Assembly: GCF_051257895.1 (NCBI RefSeq)
Contig: NZ_CP194331.1
Location: 1,736,001 to 1,800,000 of the forward strand
Length of the DNA stretch: 64,000 nt
Direction: 5' to 3'
Origin: Gallionella straubiae
GTDB lineage: Bacteria > Pseudomonadota > Gammaproteobacteria > Burkholderiales > Gallionellaceae
The first letter of the stretch is position 1; each line of letters starts with the position of its first letter. The notes under the pieces are model-generated. The model made no database searches. It saw only the letters and a program-made list of their open reading frames with translations, and was not told where the DNA came from. The translations under genes were made by a program, and so were the position numbers. Positions 1 through 7,594 of this stretch are shown in pieces.

Positions 1-1
1 T

Positions 2-847
2 GAAGTGTTGGCGCACTGGAGCGGCCTCGGCTACTACGCGAGGGGGCGCAACCTGCATCGTGCCGCACAACTCATCGTCGAAAAGTATCGTGGCGAATTC
101 CCGCGCAAATTTGAAGATATCCTCGAACTCCCCGGCATCGGCCGCTCCACCGCCGCCGCGATCTGCGCGCTGACCTGGCACAAGCGCCGCGCGATCCTCG
201 ACGGCAACGTCAGGCGCGTGCTGGCGCGCTACTGCGGCATCGCAGGCTGGAGTGGAGACAGGAAAGTCGAAGCGCAACTCTGGCAACGAGCCGAGGCCCT
301 GCTGCCGCAGCACGATATCGCCGCCTACACCCAGGCGCTCATGGACCTGGGCGCGACCGTCTGCACGCGCGGCAGGCCGAAGTGCGGCGAGTGTCCGGTG
401 CAGGCCGGCTGCGTCGCGCTCAATACCGGCCGCGTCGGCGAACTGCCCACGCCGCGCCCGAAAAAGGCAGTGCCGGAAAAACGCGCCACCTTCCTGCTGC
501 TGATGCACGGCAACGACATCCTGCTGGAGAAGCGCCCCGGCAGCGGCATCTGGGGCGGGCTGTGGTGTCCGCCGCAGTTCGACGACGAGGCAACGGCGAG
601 GGACTGGTTCGTGCGCAGCGGGATGACCGCGAGTGAAGGAAAGCGGCTGGAGACCTTCACCCATACCTTCACGCACTTCAGGCTGCATATCACGCCGCTA
701 GTGATCCGGCTCACGCACAAGCCGTTGCACGCCGCGCAACCGGGCAGTCTGTGGCTGGAGGTGGAAGAAGCGTTGCGGGCGGCTATCCCTATGCCGGTGC
801 GTATGATATTGAATAAGGCCGTTCGTGGTGAGCATATCGAACCATGA
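2..847 (+). CDS. mutY: A/G-specific adenine DNA glycosylase MutY (5' truncated by window edge)
   Basis: Base-excision repair enzyme that removes adenine mispaired with 8-oxoguanine or guanine. The reading frame is open to the window edge, so the true start lies upstream. Visible in order: the helix-hairpin-helix ELPGIGRSTAAAI, the catalytic Asp in ILDGNVRRV, a 4Fe-4S cluster motif with C-x6-C-x2-C-x5-C spacing (CTRGRPKCGECPVQAGC), and a C-terminal Nudix-like 8-oxoG recognition domain beginning near ATFLLLMHGNDILLEKR. All MutY hallmarks are present. It converges on the minus-strand glycan operon with a gap of only 12 bases, so the end of mutY marks the right edge of the conserved chromosome before the accessory operon. 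Confidence 0.96.
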   Translation, partial: EVLAHWSGLGYYARGRNLHRAAQLIVEKYRGEFPRKFEDILELPGIGRSTAAAICALTWHKRRAILDGNVRRVLARYCGIAGWSGDRKVEAQLWQRAEALLPQHDIAAYTQALMDLGATVCTRGRPKCGECPVQAGCVALNTGRVGELPTPRPKKAVPEKRATFLLLMHGNDILLEKRPGSGIWGGLWCPPQFDDEATARDWFVRSGMTASEGKRLETFTHTFTHFRLHITPLVIRLTHKPLHAAQPGSLWLEVEEALRAAIPMPVRMILNKAVRGEHIEP

Positions 848-859
848 ACAGCCGGAAAT

Positions 860-1996
860 TCAACATTGAATAAATAGGGCGCTACCCATAACAAAGGCAA
901 CACCAATCCTGTCCTTATTTTTAGCCAGGAACTCATCACCGGCCCGTTGCGGACCATCGCCATACGGCCAAATATAGTCGTCAATAATTATCCATCCGCC
1001 ATCAACGACAAACCCGCTCCAGGAGGCAATATCGGCCTTGGCAGCGGCATAACTGTGATTGCCGTCAATATGCAGGATCGCAATATGGCCGCAATAGTTC
1101 GTTGTTCCAAATGATGCGGTGGTGGCACTCCGGTGTTCGCCGTAATGCTTCGCACCGTCTGTTGAGGGCATGCGCAGGTAATTGACGTGATTGACACTGT
1201 ATGGAAGAAGATTCATTTCAAAAATGGTGAGCGCTTCTTCGACATTCAATTGTGCCGCCACGGTGTCAACCATACCCTGTGCGTCATGTTGCACCAGATG
1301 TTCGTTAGACCAGGGGTCAACGCATAGCAAATTCCCGATCTCATAACAATGCGCCAATCTGGCCAAAACAAAGGCTGACTTCCCCCACCAACTGCCTATT
1401 TCCACCACATCTCCGGGGGGGGTGTGGCAGAAAATCGCGCACAGGGCGGAAATCTTTTCGTCATCACACATTCCCGGAATCAGATTCGAGTGCCTAAATA
1501 ACGAAGCAAGTTCGATTTCCGATATTGACGCTTTGACCGGGAAATTCGAAGCCAATGGAAGAGGTTTTTCCAGCAATGCCCGTGCCTGGTTGCGAGCTGC
1601 ACGGTACCCGCTCAACTCCACATTTACCGGCGAGTCGTTCACCAGAGTCACATTTGGTGCAAGTTCTTTCAGGATGCGATTTAAATAATCCCAGACCACG
1701 GGATTGGGTGAAAAAATTCCGCCTATATCGAATTCCAGAATGGCTTGCTTGAGCGCGCCGCAGAATTCGGGCTGTGTGACATAGGGAAGATATAGCCATG
1801 CGGGATATTGTTCCCGTGAAACATCATAATCAAGCGACGAGGCGCCAATGACGGCCTGCCCATCGCGCAGGCATTTTTGCAGGTATTCGAGAGAACGCGG
1901 CATGCCACCCGGAAAAATCAAGATGTGTTTCCCTGCGCTACTCGTTTTCTGGCAATTATTCATTAAACAATCCCCTGTGCCTTCAATGCCATCCAT
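860..1996 (-). CDS. Class I SAM methyltransferase with N-terminal nucleotide-binding-like domain
   Basis: Last gene of the eleven-gene operon. The C-terminal half is a Methyltransf_24-type Rossmann methyltransferase: glycine motif VVEIGSWWGKSAFVLARL, the acidic strand LLCVDPWS, and IDGNHSYAAAKADI followed by IIIDDYIWP, typical of sugar or cephalosporin-hydroxylase-like O-methyltransferases. The first ~140 residues (HILIFPGGMPRSLEYL onward) look like a pre-ATP-grasp/nucleotide-binding fold, but the ATP-grasp catalytic core is absent. The start overlaps the upstream stop as TAATG, which argues for translational coupling. A second ATG at 1963, preceded by AGGGGA, is an equally possible start. 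The substrate is unknown; from context it is an activated sugar or glycan. Confidence 0.7.
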   Translation of the reverse strand: MDGIEGTGDCLMNNCQKTSSAGKHILIFPGGMPRSLEYLQKCLRDGQAVIGASSLDYDVSREQYPAWLYLPYVTQPEFCGALKQAILEFDIGGIFSPNPVVWDYLNRILKELAPNVTLVNDSPVNVELSGYRAARNQARALLEKPLPLASNFPVKASISEIELASLFRHSNLIPGMCDDEKISALCAIFCHTPPGDVVEIGSWWGKSAFVLARLAHCYEIGNLLCVDPWSNEHLVQHDAQGMVDTVAAQLNVEEALTIFEMNLLPYSVNHVNYLRMPSTDGAKHYGEHRSATTASFGTTNYCGHIAILHIDGNHSYAAAKADIASWSGFVVDGGWIIIDDYIWPYGDGPQRAGDEFLAKNKDRIGVAFVMGSALFIQC

Positions 1997-2796
1997 TATT
2001 TCCAGTAATCCATGAATCCTTTTTTGAAAAAAAGCTGATCCGCTTCACTATGGTTATACTCTATCACCGCCTGCTGCACTAATTCGGCATTGTCTTTAAA
2101 CCAGAACCACATCGTAGAGCCAAGATGGTAGACAGATGCCTTGAATCCGTATTTATCGAAGAGTATTTGCATGCTTCGATTGGTATAAAAAGCCACATGT
2201 ACCGGCAGCAGATAGAACCATTCCGGATCCTGCGGAATATCTTCGCGGACCAGGGTGTGAACCGAGAGGGTTCCCGAATCGGAAACCAATGAAGCAATCT
2301 GGTCAAATGTCTCGATACTCAAAAGATGTTCAAGTACAGAGGTGCTGATGACGTTGTCATAACGATGGGAGATCAACTGATTTTCGGTCAGGTAATCGCC
2401 ATTACCGGTATGCATGTATCGGTCAAATTTCAGGGTGGGCAGTCCGTTTTCCGAGAGCAGATCGGCGAGTTTGCCGTCACCGCAGGCATAATCCACCCAA
2501 GGCAGTTGATGCGGCAATACCTTTATTTGGGCGAGCCTGGATAGTATCTTGGCCTGTGCAGCCAGACGGGTTAGCCATTTGGGGTCGAGAGCCGCAAAAT
2601 CTGTACCTTGATATGTTGAGTGCACGGCCTCATTCAGCTTTTCCCATTCAGAGGCGGGCATGTCCTTGTGTGTCTTGGAGATAACAAAACCACAGCCGCC
2701 GCATTTCCAGTATTCAACTTCATGGAGATTGAATTCTCCCCTGAAATCCTTGGAAAAATAATACGCCATGGATGCGTTGCAAATCATGCAGTTCAT
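1996..2796 (-). CDS. Class I SAM methyltransferase with N-terminal zinc-ribbon
   Basis: Starts with CMICN and, about 30 residues later, CGGCGF, which together make a four-cysteine zinc knuckle like that of sugar C-/O-methyltransferases (Methyltransf_23 type). The SAM fold follows: WVDYACGDGKLADLL is motif I, and ISTSVLEHLLSIETFDQI is the region typical of these enzymes. The ATG at 2796 has GGGAG eight bases upstream; the longer ATG at 2811 has no ribosome binding site, so 2796 was chosen. The downstream gene overlaps by one base. Family-level function is secure. The likely role is methylation of a nucleotide sugar or glycan made by the neighbouring genes, which is inferred from context only. 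Confidence 0.72.
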   Translation of the reverse strand: MNCMICNASMAYYFSKDFRGEFNLHEVEYWKCGGCGFVISKTHKDMPASEWEKLNEAVHSTYQGTDFAALDPKWLTRLAAQAKILSRLAQIKVLPHQLPWVDYACGDGKLADLLSENGLPTLKFDRYMHTGNGDYLTENQLISHRYDNVISTSVLEHLLSIETFDQIASLVSDSGTLSVHTLVREDIPQDPEWFYLLPVHVAFYTNRSMQILFDKYGFKASVYHLGSTMWFWFKDNAELVQQAVIEYNHSEADQLFFKKGFMDYWK

Positions 2797-2833
2797 GCAA
2801 TGCGCTCCCATCTCATGACGGTGGGCATGTTTT

Positions 2834-3508
2834 TCACGAGGTTTCCTGTTCTTGTTTCAAGGCGCGTTTCCTTGCCTTGGCCAACATGGACACATCGGGC
2901 TGAAATTGAGCAGGATTACCAAACACCAGCGAATCGGCAGGAATGTCCCTTGTTACAACTGCGCCGGCACTGATTCGGCACCGGTCGCCTATGGTTATTC
3001 CGGGCATGACTTTTGCGCCGGTGGAAATCAGGCACTCCCTCCCAACCGATACCCCACCGTTGACGCAGGCATAAGGCATGAGGGAGGAACGGTCACCAAT
3101 GGAGCAATCGTGAGCAACAGCGCAAAAAGCGTTGATTAGAACATGTGAGCCCACATGTGCATCCCCCGCAACCAGTGAGAAAGGAGCAACAACCACTCCC
3201 GCGCCAAGCATGGCATGTCTGGAAATTATTGAAGATGGGTGAACAAAGGTTTCCCAAGTGAGAGATAAAGGCTGGAATTTATCAAGTATTTCTTGCTTAT
3301 GCTCGGGGTATCCAATAGCAAAAATCGCGTTTTTGCATGAATAAGAATATCGTTGCGGGTGTACGACCTCATGCCCTAGAAGAGGTGCATTATCCTGTTC
3401 ATCAAGTGCGCAAACAATATCATAGGAACCGTGTTCTTCAATATATCCCACAACTTCTTTGCCAAACCCTCTGGCGCCTACTATGACGATTTCTTTCTTT
3501 CGGCCCAT
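2834..3508 (-). CDS. NeuD/PglD-family sugar O-/N-acyltransferase
   Basis: The protein has the two-part architecture of this family. An N-terminal Rossmann-like domain opens with IVIVGARGFGKEVVGYI. From about residue 95 comes a left-handed beta-helix of hexapeptide repeats (GAGVVVAPFSLVAG, HVLINAFCAVAHDCSIGD, ISTGAKVMPGITIGD, ISAGAVVTRDIPADSLVFG). The catalytic histidine of the family is probably in the AVAHDCSIGD turn. Relatives acetylate 4-amino sugars (PglD) or sialic acid (NeuD). Within an operon that also encodes a DegT aminotransferase, acylation of the new amino group is the natural reading. The true acyl donor (acetyl-CoA or the operon's own acyl carrier protein) is not decided by the sequence. 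Confidence 0.82.
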   Translation of the reverse strand: MGRKKEIVIVGARGFGKEVVGYIEEHGSYDIVCALDEQDNAPLLGHEVVHPQRYSYSCKNAIFAIGYPEHKQEILDKFQPLSLTWETFVHPSSIISRHAMLGAGVVVAPFSLVAGDAHVGSHVLINAFCAVAHDCSIGDRSSLMPYACVNGGVSVGRECLISTGAKVMPGITIGDRCRISAGAVVTRDIPADSLVFGNPAQFQPDVSMLAKARKRALKQEQETS

Positions 3509-3546
3509 TCTAATAGCCCCGTTTTATATTATGTCGAGAAGTTGAA

Positions 3547-4284
3547 TCAGATAATAAGTCCGCCATCAAATTCAAAGATTCTGCCACTTGCCAACTCATT
3601 GCCGAGAAGAAAATGTATCGCCTCACCAATCTCCTCCGGTCGGGCAAATCGTTTGATCAGGCTCTTGCTGGCCAAGCTGTCTATTATGTGGCGCGGATAC
3701 TGCTCTGCCATCGGGGTCAGTGTCAGTGCCGGACGAAATCCGCAGACCCTGATGCCGAAGGGGGCCGTTTCCCGCGCAAGAGATACGGTAAACGCCTCTA
3801 CCCCGGCTTTGCTTGCAGCATAGGCACTTTGCCCTGGTGCCCCATTCGCGGCAGGAGAGCTGCATGTCACGACCACGCCATGGTGGCGTTTTCTAACCAG
3901 CCGGTCAACGAACTCGCGGGCGCAGAGAAAGGTGCCGGTAAGATTCACATCCATCGTTTTTCGCCATGACTGCTCCGGATAAGTGTGAATTCCGCCACGA
4001 GCTATGCCAAATACCGGTGCATCGAGAACAATTCCAGCAAGGCAGATCAAGGCATCCGGTGCCACGCAATACTCCATGATCGAGTCAAAAGCATTTTGAA
4101 CGGCGCCGGAATCACTCACGTCTGCGATTATTTCCAAGTCGGGTCGCTCTTCTGGATTACAAGATCCAGAAGGCTTGATATCAACAGAGATAGTCCGCCA
4201 TCCATTGTTCTTGAGGTTGGCAATGCAACCCTTTCCGAGGCCACCGCTTCCTCCGGTTATCACGGCATTTTTTACGTTCATCAT
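3547..4284 (-). CDS. SDR-family NAD(P)-dependent oxidoreductase
   Basis: Classical short-chain dehydrogenase of about 245 residues. Features are a nucleotide-binding GGSGGLG near residues 11-17, the structural motif CLAGIV, the N in MDVNLTGTF, and the catalytic pair Tyr155/Lys159 in YAASK with a preceding Ser-Ser. The usual C-terminal FDGG ending is present. The start was set at ATG 4284 because it forms an ATGA overlap with the upstream methyltransferase stop and the methionine is followed directly by the beta-alpha-beta fold; the longer open frame adds an unlikely basic leader. The family includes 3-oxoacyl-ACP reductases and sugar dehydrogenases. With an ACP three genes away, reduction of a beta-keto-acyl group is one plausible job (inference). 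Confidence 0.82.
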   Translation of the reverse strand: MMNVKNAVITGGSGGLGKGCIANLKNNGWRTISVDIKPSGSCNPEERPDLEIIADVSDSGAVQNAFDSIMEYCVAPDALICLAGIVLDAPVFGIARGGIHTYPEQSWRKTMDVNLTGTFLCAREFVDRLVRKRHHGVVVTCSSPAANGAPGQSAYAASKAGVEAFTVSLARETAPFGIRVCGFRPALTLTPMAEQYPRHIIDSLASKSLIKRFARPEEIGEAIHFLLGNELASGRIFEFDGGLII

Positions 4285-5189
4285 TGGGGCGCATCCTTTG
4301 TCAGCACCATCGCCATGGCTCGCGGGAGAAACCTTCCTCCCGGAAGCCGGTTGCCGCTGTCGCACACAAGCCGTATAACTCGAAGGCCCACTTCCTCGGC
4401 CATCAGGATGGCCTCGCTCTCCTTGTGGAATTCATACACGTGATCCCGTTGCGGCGATTCCAGCGCAGTGCTGAAAAAAGCGAGTCCGCCGGGTTTCAGG
4501 TTTCTGCTGATTGAGGCAAACAGGGCGTGTGGAGTTTGCAGGTGTTCCGCAAGCATGGCGGCCATGATTCCGTGGTAGCCATGCGCCTCGTTCTGGTCGT
4601 CAAGCGTCAGCACATCCTTGACCGCAAAGCAGGCCCGATCCGCATGGCCTGATGCTCCGGCAAGCTTGCGGGCAATACCGATGGCCGTCGGGCTTATGTC
4701 ATAGCCCGTCAGCGTGGCATCCTTTCGATGTTCTATGGCTGCCAGTCCCATGACGCCGTGGCCGCAGGCCAACTCAAGAATTGTCGGCGTCGCGGGAAGC
4801 TTGTCGAGGAATTCATCCCTGAACAGCCTGATATGGTTGGCCATGCTTTCCCAGAAAGCATAGATGAGGATTGCCGCCCACATGTATGGGGTCATGTAGG
4901 CGCTGTCTTCGTACACATGCTCAATGATGTCGGGAAGCGACTCGGGTGTGTACTTTCCTTCCTGCTCATATTTCCTCTGCGCCTGTGAAACGTGCATACA
5001 ATATTGCGCATATCCCTTCACAGCATGTTCAAAAACTTCTTCTCCATAGGCTTCGCGAGCCCAGCGTGACAATGGGAAAAGGAGCCAGTCGCAAATATCC
5101 TGGTTATGTTCGTAAGCCTTATGGGCGCTGGGGTAAAACATTCTGGCCTTCTTTTCGAGTGCCTCCAGAAAGTCGTTTTTTTCGGCCAT
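4281..5189 (-). CDS. Class I SAM-dependent methyltransferase
   Basis: The first ~115 residues are helical and unassigned. Residues from about 120 form a methyltransferase domain: TILELACGHGVMGLAAIE (motif I), LTGYDISPTAIGIARKLA (motif II), YHGIMAAMLAEHL (post-I/II region) and LKPGGLAFFSTA (motif III), typical of the Methyltransf_11/25 group. ATG 5189 was chosen because AGGAG lies seven bases upstream and the codon overlaps the LuxC stop as TAATG; the ATG at 5195 is too close to AGGAG. It is the third methyltransferase of the operon, between the LuxC-like reductase and the SDR. Whether it acts on the acyl group or on a sugar hydroxyl cannot be told from sequence. Confidence 0.72.
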   Translation of the reverse strand: MAEKNDFLEALEKKARMFYPSAHKAYEHNQDICDWLLFPLSRWAREAYGEEVFEHAVKGYAQYCMHVSQAQRKYEQEGKYTPESLPDIIEHVYEDSAYMTPYMWAAILIYAFWESMANHIRLFRDEFLDKLPATPTILELACGHGVMGLAAIEHRKDATLTGYDISPTAIGIARKLAGASGHADRACFAVKDVLTLDDQNEAHGYHGIMAAMLAEHLQTPHALFASISRNLKPGGLAFFSTALESPQRDHVYEFHKESEAILMAEEVGLRVIRLVCDSGNRLPGGRFLPRAMAMVLTKDAPQ

Positions 5190-6481
5190 TAACATTCTCC
5201 TTGTTGTGCCAAATTGATCGAGGGCGCGTGGCGAACCTTCCTGATCATGGGAAGGATCAGATTGTTACCGTCCCATGGTGAATCAAATACGTGCATCGAG
5301 CCCAGGCGAACTATCCTGTCCACGCCCTGCCTTCCCGCCAGCTCGGCCAGCGCTGCTTCCAGTTGTGGGTTGGTCATGCCGAGCCCCAGTGTCTGCACAT
5401 TGCCATCGAGAAGCGGGGCGATCATGCGCAAGTCCTCAACCGGAACTATATGCAGCGTTCTGCCCTGAACCGGTTCCGGAAATGAGGGTGAACCATGAAC
5501 AAGGATGGTCCAGTCGGGTGTTTCCGGGAAGATGGCTCGATTGTTGACGTCATCAAGCAGGGTGGATGCCCTGGCGCGGACTATGGCCGACGTAAGCGAT
5601 GCATCGATATCAAGGCGGGGGTGAGCACTGTTCTCTTCATTGAACGCCTTTGACATGGCATCAAGCAGGGGCGATAGATCATCATTGCGGTTTCGTTCCA
5701 CAAACAATACCTGCGGTGAACTGCACGCCATCTGGTCAAACTGCCATACATCCCGCGCAAGACGCAGACACCATTTGGAGAGAGCTTCCGGTTCGGTCCA
5801 GGCGCCCCGGTCAAGAGCCGCGACTGAAACTCTCGGGCCGAATACCATGAATCGCGCCCAGTAGGGAAACGGCAGCGCGCGGATTGAAGTGACTGCCTCC
5901 TTGCCTCCCCAGATCATGGCTCCATCAGATGAACGGGCCATGGCTTCATGCAAATCCAGGCGGTCACGGTGGAAAGTAACAAAGCGGAATCTGCGCGCAA
6001 TTTTTTCTCCTCCGTGCACCAGACGAAGCGATTCCAGCAGATATTGCACGGGCTCTACAAAGGATGGCGGAACCCTTACCAGCGAAACATTTCCCCCCAG
6101 CAAGGCACAGAGTCCTGAAAGCAGTGGCAGAATCTGCACGTTTGCGGCCGGCCAATGCCCTACGAGGCCAACCGGGAATGTCTTGAAACGGGTTTTGTTT
6201 TCTACAACCCAGCCTTCCTGCCACCGGTTTCCCAGCTCACGGTCAAGTATTGCCATCAGCGTACCTTTGCGCAGCCACATGCCAAGGAACACCGCCCCTG
6301 GCACAGCGGCGGCAGGAGGCTTCACAACCTCAGAAGACCAACTGTCACAGAGCCCGACCAGTTCATGCACCGATAAAGGTTCATCGGTCAAAATCTGCTT
6401 GAGCTCCCCCGCAATAACCGTTATCCGCTCAACGGTATCAACGGGTTCTATAACAAACATGTCCGGCAAAGATGCATTCAT
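5189..6481 (-). CDS. LuxC-family acyl-CoA/acyl-protein reductase
   Basis: About 430 residues, the size of LuxC, the reductase subunit of the fatty-acid reductase complex in luminous bacteria, which takes an acyl thioester to an aldehyde with NADPH. Diagnostic features of the aldehyde-dehydrogenase-like fold are VGHWPAANVQILPLLSG, the dinucleotide-binding MIWGGKEAV near residue 195, and the candidate catalytic Cys253 in FDQMACSSPQ. It follows the LuxE homologue by three bases, reproducing the LuxE/LuxC pairing, but luxA, luxB and luxD are absent. The likely product is an acyl-derived aldehyde or a reduced substituent used in glycan building rather than light (inference from context). Confidence 0.85.
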   Translation of the reverse strand: MNASLPDMFVIEPVDTVERITVIAGELKQILTDEPLSVHELVGLCDSWSSEVVKPPAAAVPGAVFLGMWLRKGTLMAILDRELGNRWQEGWVVENKTRFKTFPVGLVGHWPAANVQILPLLSGLCALLGGNVSLVRVPPSFVEPVQYLLESLRLVHGGEKIARRFRFVTFHRDRLDLHEAMARSSDGAMIWGGKEAVTSIRALPFPYWARFMVFGPRVSVAALDRGAWTEPEALSKWCLRLARDVWQFDQMACSSPQVLFVERNRNDDLSPLLDAMSKAFNEENSAHPRLDIDASLTSAIVRARASTLLDDVNNRAIFPETPDWTILVHGSPSFPEPVQGRTLHIVPVEDLRMIAPLLDGNVQTLGLGMTNPQLEAALAELAGRQGVDRIVRLGSMHVFDSPWDGNNLILPMIRKVRHAPSINLAQQGEC

Positions 6482-6484
6482 TCT

Positions 6485-7594
6485 TCAGGCGATCCTTTGT
6501 CTGTCAATATTTCCGCATCCTCGCACTTCGGCTTTGGATATGCGCCCCACAAAGCGGAATGCGCTTCCGGGGCGGCCGCAGGGACAGCCATCTTCAGCGA
6601 TGAGCGTCGCCAGATCTTCCGTCAGCAGGAGGTGCCCCGGGAAGCTTGTCGGCAGGGCGCTGCAAACCTGAACAATGCCTGTTCCGCCAGTTATTACCGG
6701 CTTTAGCGTAAGCGGATCACGGATGACAACAGCTCCGAAGGCTGGAGCATGTTTGTTTCCTGCAATACAGTCGGGATAGATGATGCCAAGGTTCTCAACC
6801 ATGCCGTAGTAATCAATGACCTTTTCTTTCTGGCAACCAAAGACCTGTGAAGCGGTTATGTTGAAAACTTCTTTGGTAACTGATTCCGCGATCAGCTTTT
6901 TCCACCCGCCGCTGTGGAGGATAACGGCTTGCTGCATCCCCAGGGTCTTTCCCTTTGCCGCCAAGGGCGTGATCAATTTTGTCCAGAGTATTGACGTGAA
7001 ACCGTAGACGATGACCGGTTTATCGCCATGCTGTTCAATAAATTCCCCGAGAGCCTCGTCATCAATATCCAGGTTCCCGCCCTTAAGGCAATAGACGGTT
7101 TCAGTAGCAAAGGGCGATAGCGCGCGAATGGCTGCCCCCCTGGCTCCCAGGCTGGCAGCGTTTGCATTGGTTTCAGCGCTGTCAACAACCAGATAGGGGC
7201 GTCGGGCAGAACCTATAAAATCGCGAAGAATTGCGACCACTCCCTTGGTCATCCGCTTGGCGGTGGGCGCATCAATGGCAATCCTGCTGGGCTCCTGGCC
7301 TGTTGTCGCACTCGAAAGCAGCGTTCTTTGAATTTTATCGGAGGGAACGAGGGCCAACGGCGGGTTGCGCTTGAAAACCGAAACCGGGATATAGGGAAGC
7401 TCCTCGATGCTTTGCGCGTGCTCCACCTTGATGGGCCAATGGCGCACATAATTGGCATAAACTTCAGACTGGCTTGCCGCATGAATCACCTGTTCGCGCA
7501 ACAGGGTAAAAACACGGGCTGCAGCTTCTGCGCTGCCAGGGCCATAGGGCGGCCCGGTCAGGATGGCATCTATTTTTTCATCAAGAGTGCTCAT
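6485..7594 (-). CDS. LuxE-family acyl-protein synthetase
   Basis: Matches the LuxE/PaaK-like adenylating family. It has an N-terminal helical part with the LPYIPVSVFKR signature, a phosphate-binding segment SSATTGQEPSRI that replaces the classical P-loop, and HSGGWKKL plus DYYGMVENLG in the second half, where the family carries its adenylate-contacting residues. LuxE activates a fatty acid as acyl-AMP and moves the acyl group to a cysteine of LuxE and then to LuxC. The C-terminal CPCGRPG resembles the cysteine-containing end of LuxE relatives. The ATGA overlap with the upstream AMP ligase and the three-base gap to the LuxC gene show tight co-expression. The acyl substrate is unknown. Confidence 0.82.
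   Translation of the reverse strand: MSTLDEKIDAILTGPPYGPGSAEAAARVFTLLREQVIHAASQSEVYANYVRHWPIKVEHAQSIEELPYIPVSVFKRNPPLALVPSDKIQRTLLSSATTGQEPSRIAIDAPTAKRMTKGVVAILRDFIGSARRPYLVVDSAETNANAASLGARGAAIRALSPFATETVYCLKGGNLDIDDEALGEFIEQHGDKPVIVYGFTSILWTKLITPLAAKGKTLGMQQAVILHSGGWKKLIAESVTKEVFNITASQVFGCQKEKVIDYYGMVENLGIIYPDCIAGNKHAPAFGAVVIRDPLTLKPVITGGTGIVQVCSALPTSFPGHLLLTEDLATLIAEDGCPCGRPGSAFRFVGRISKAEVRGCGNIDRQRIA

Noticed and set aside
5189..7594. Bioluminescence (lux) operon
   Set aside because: LuxC- and LuxE-like genes occur without luciferase or LuxD and among sugar-modification genes.
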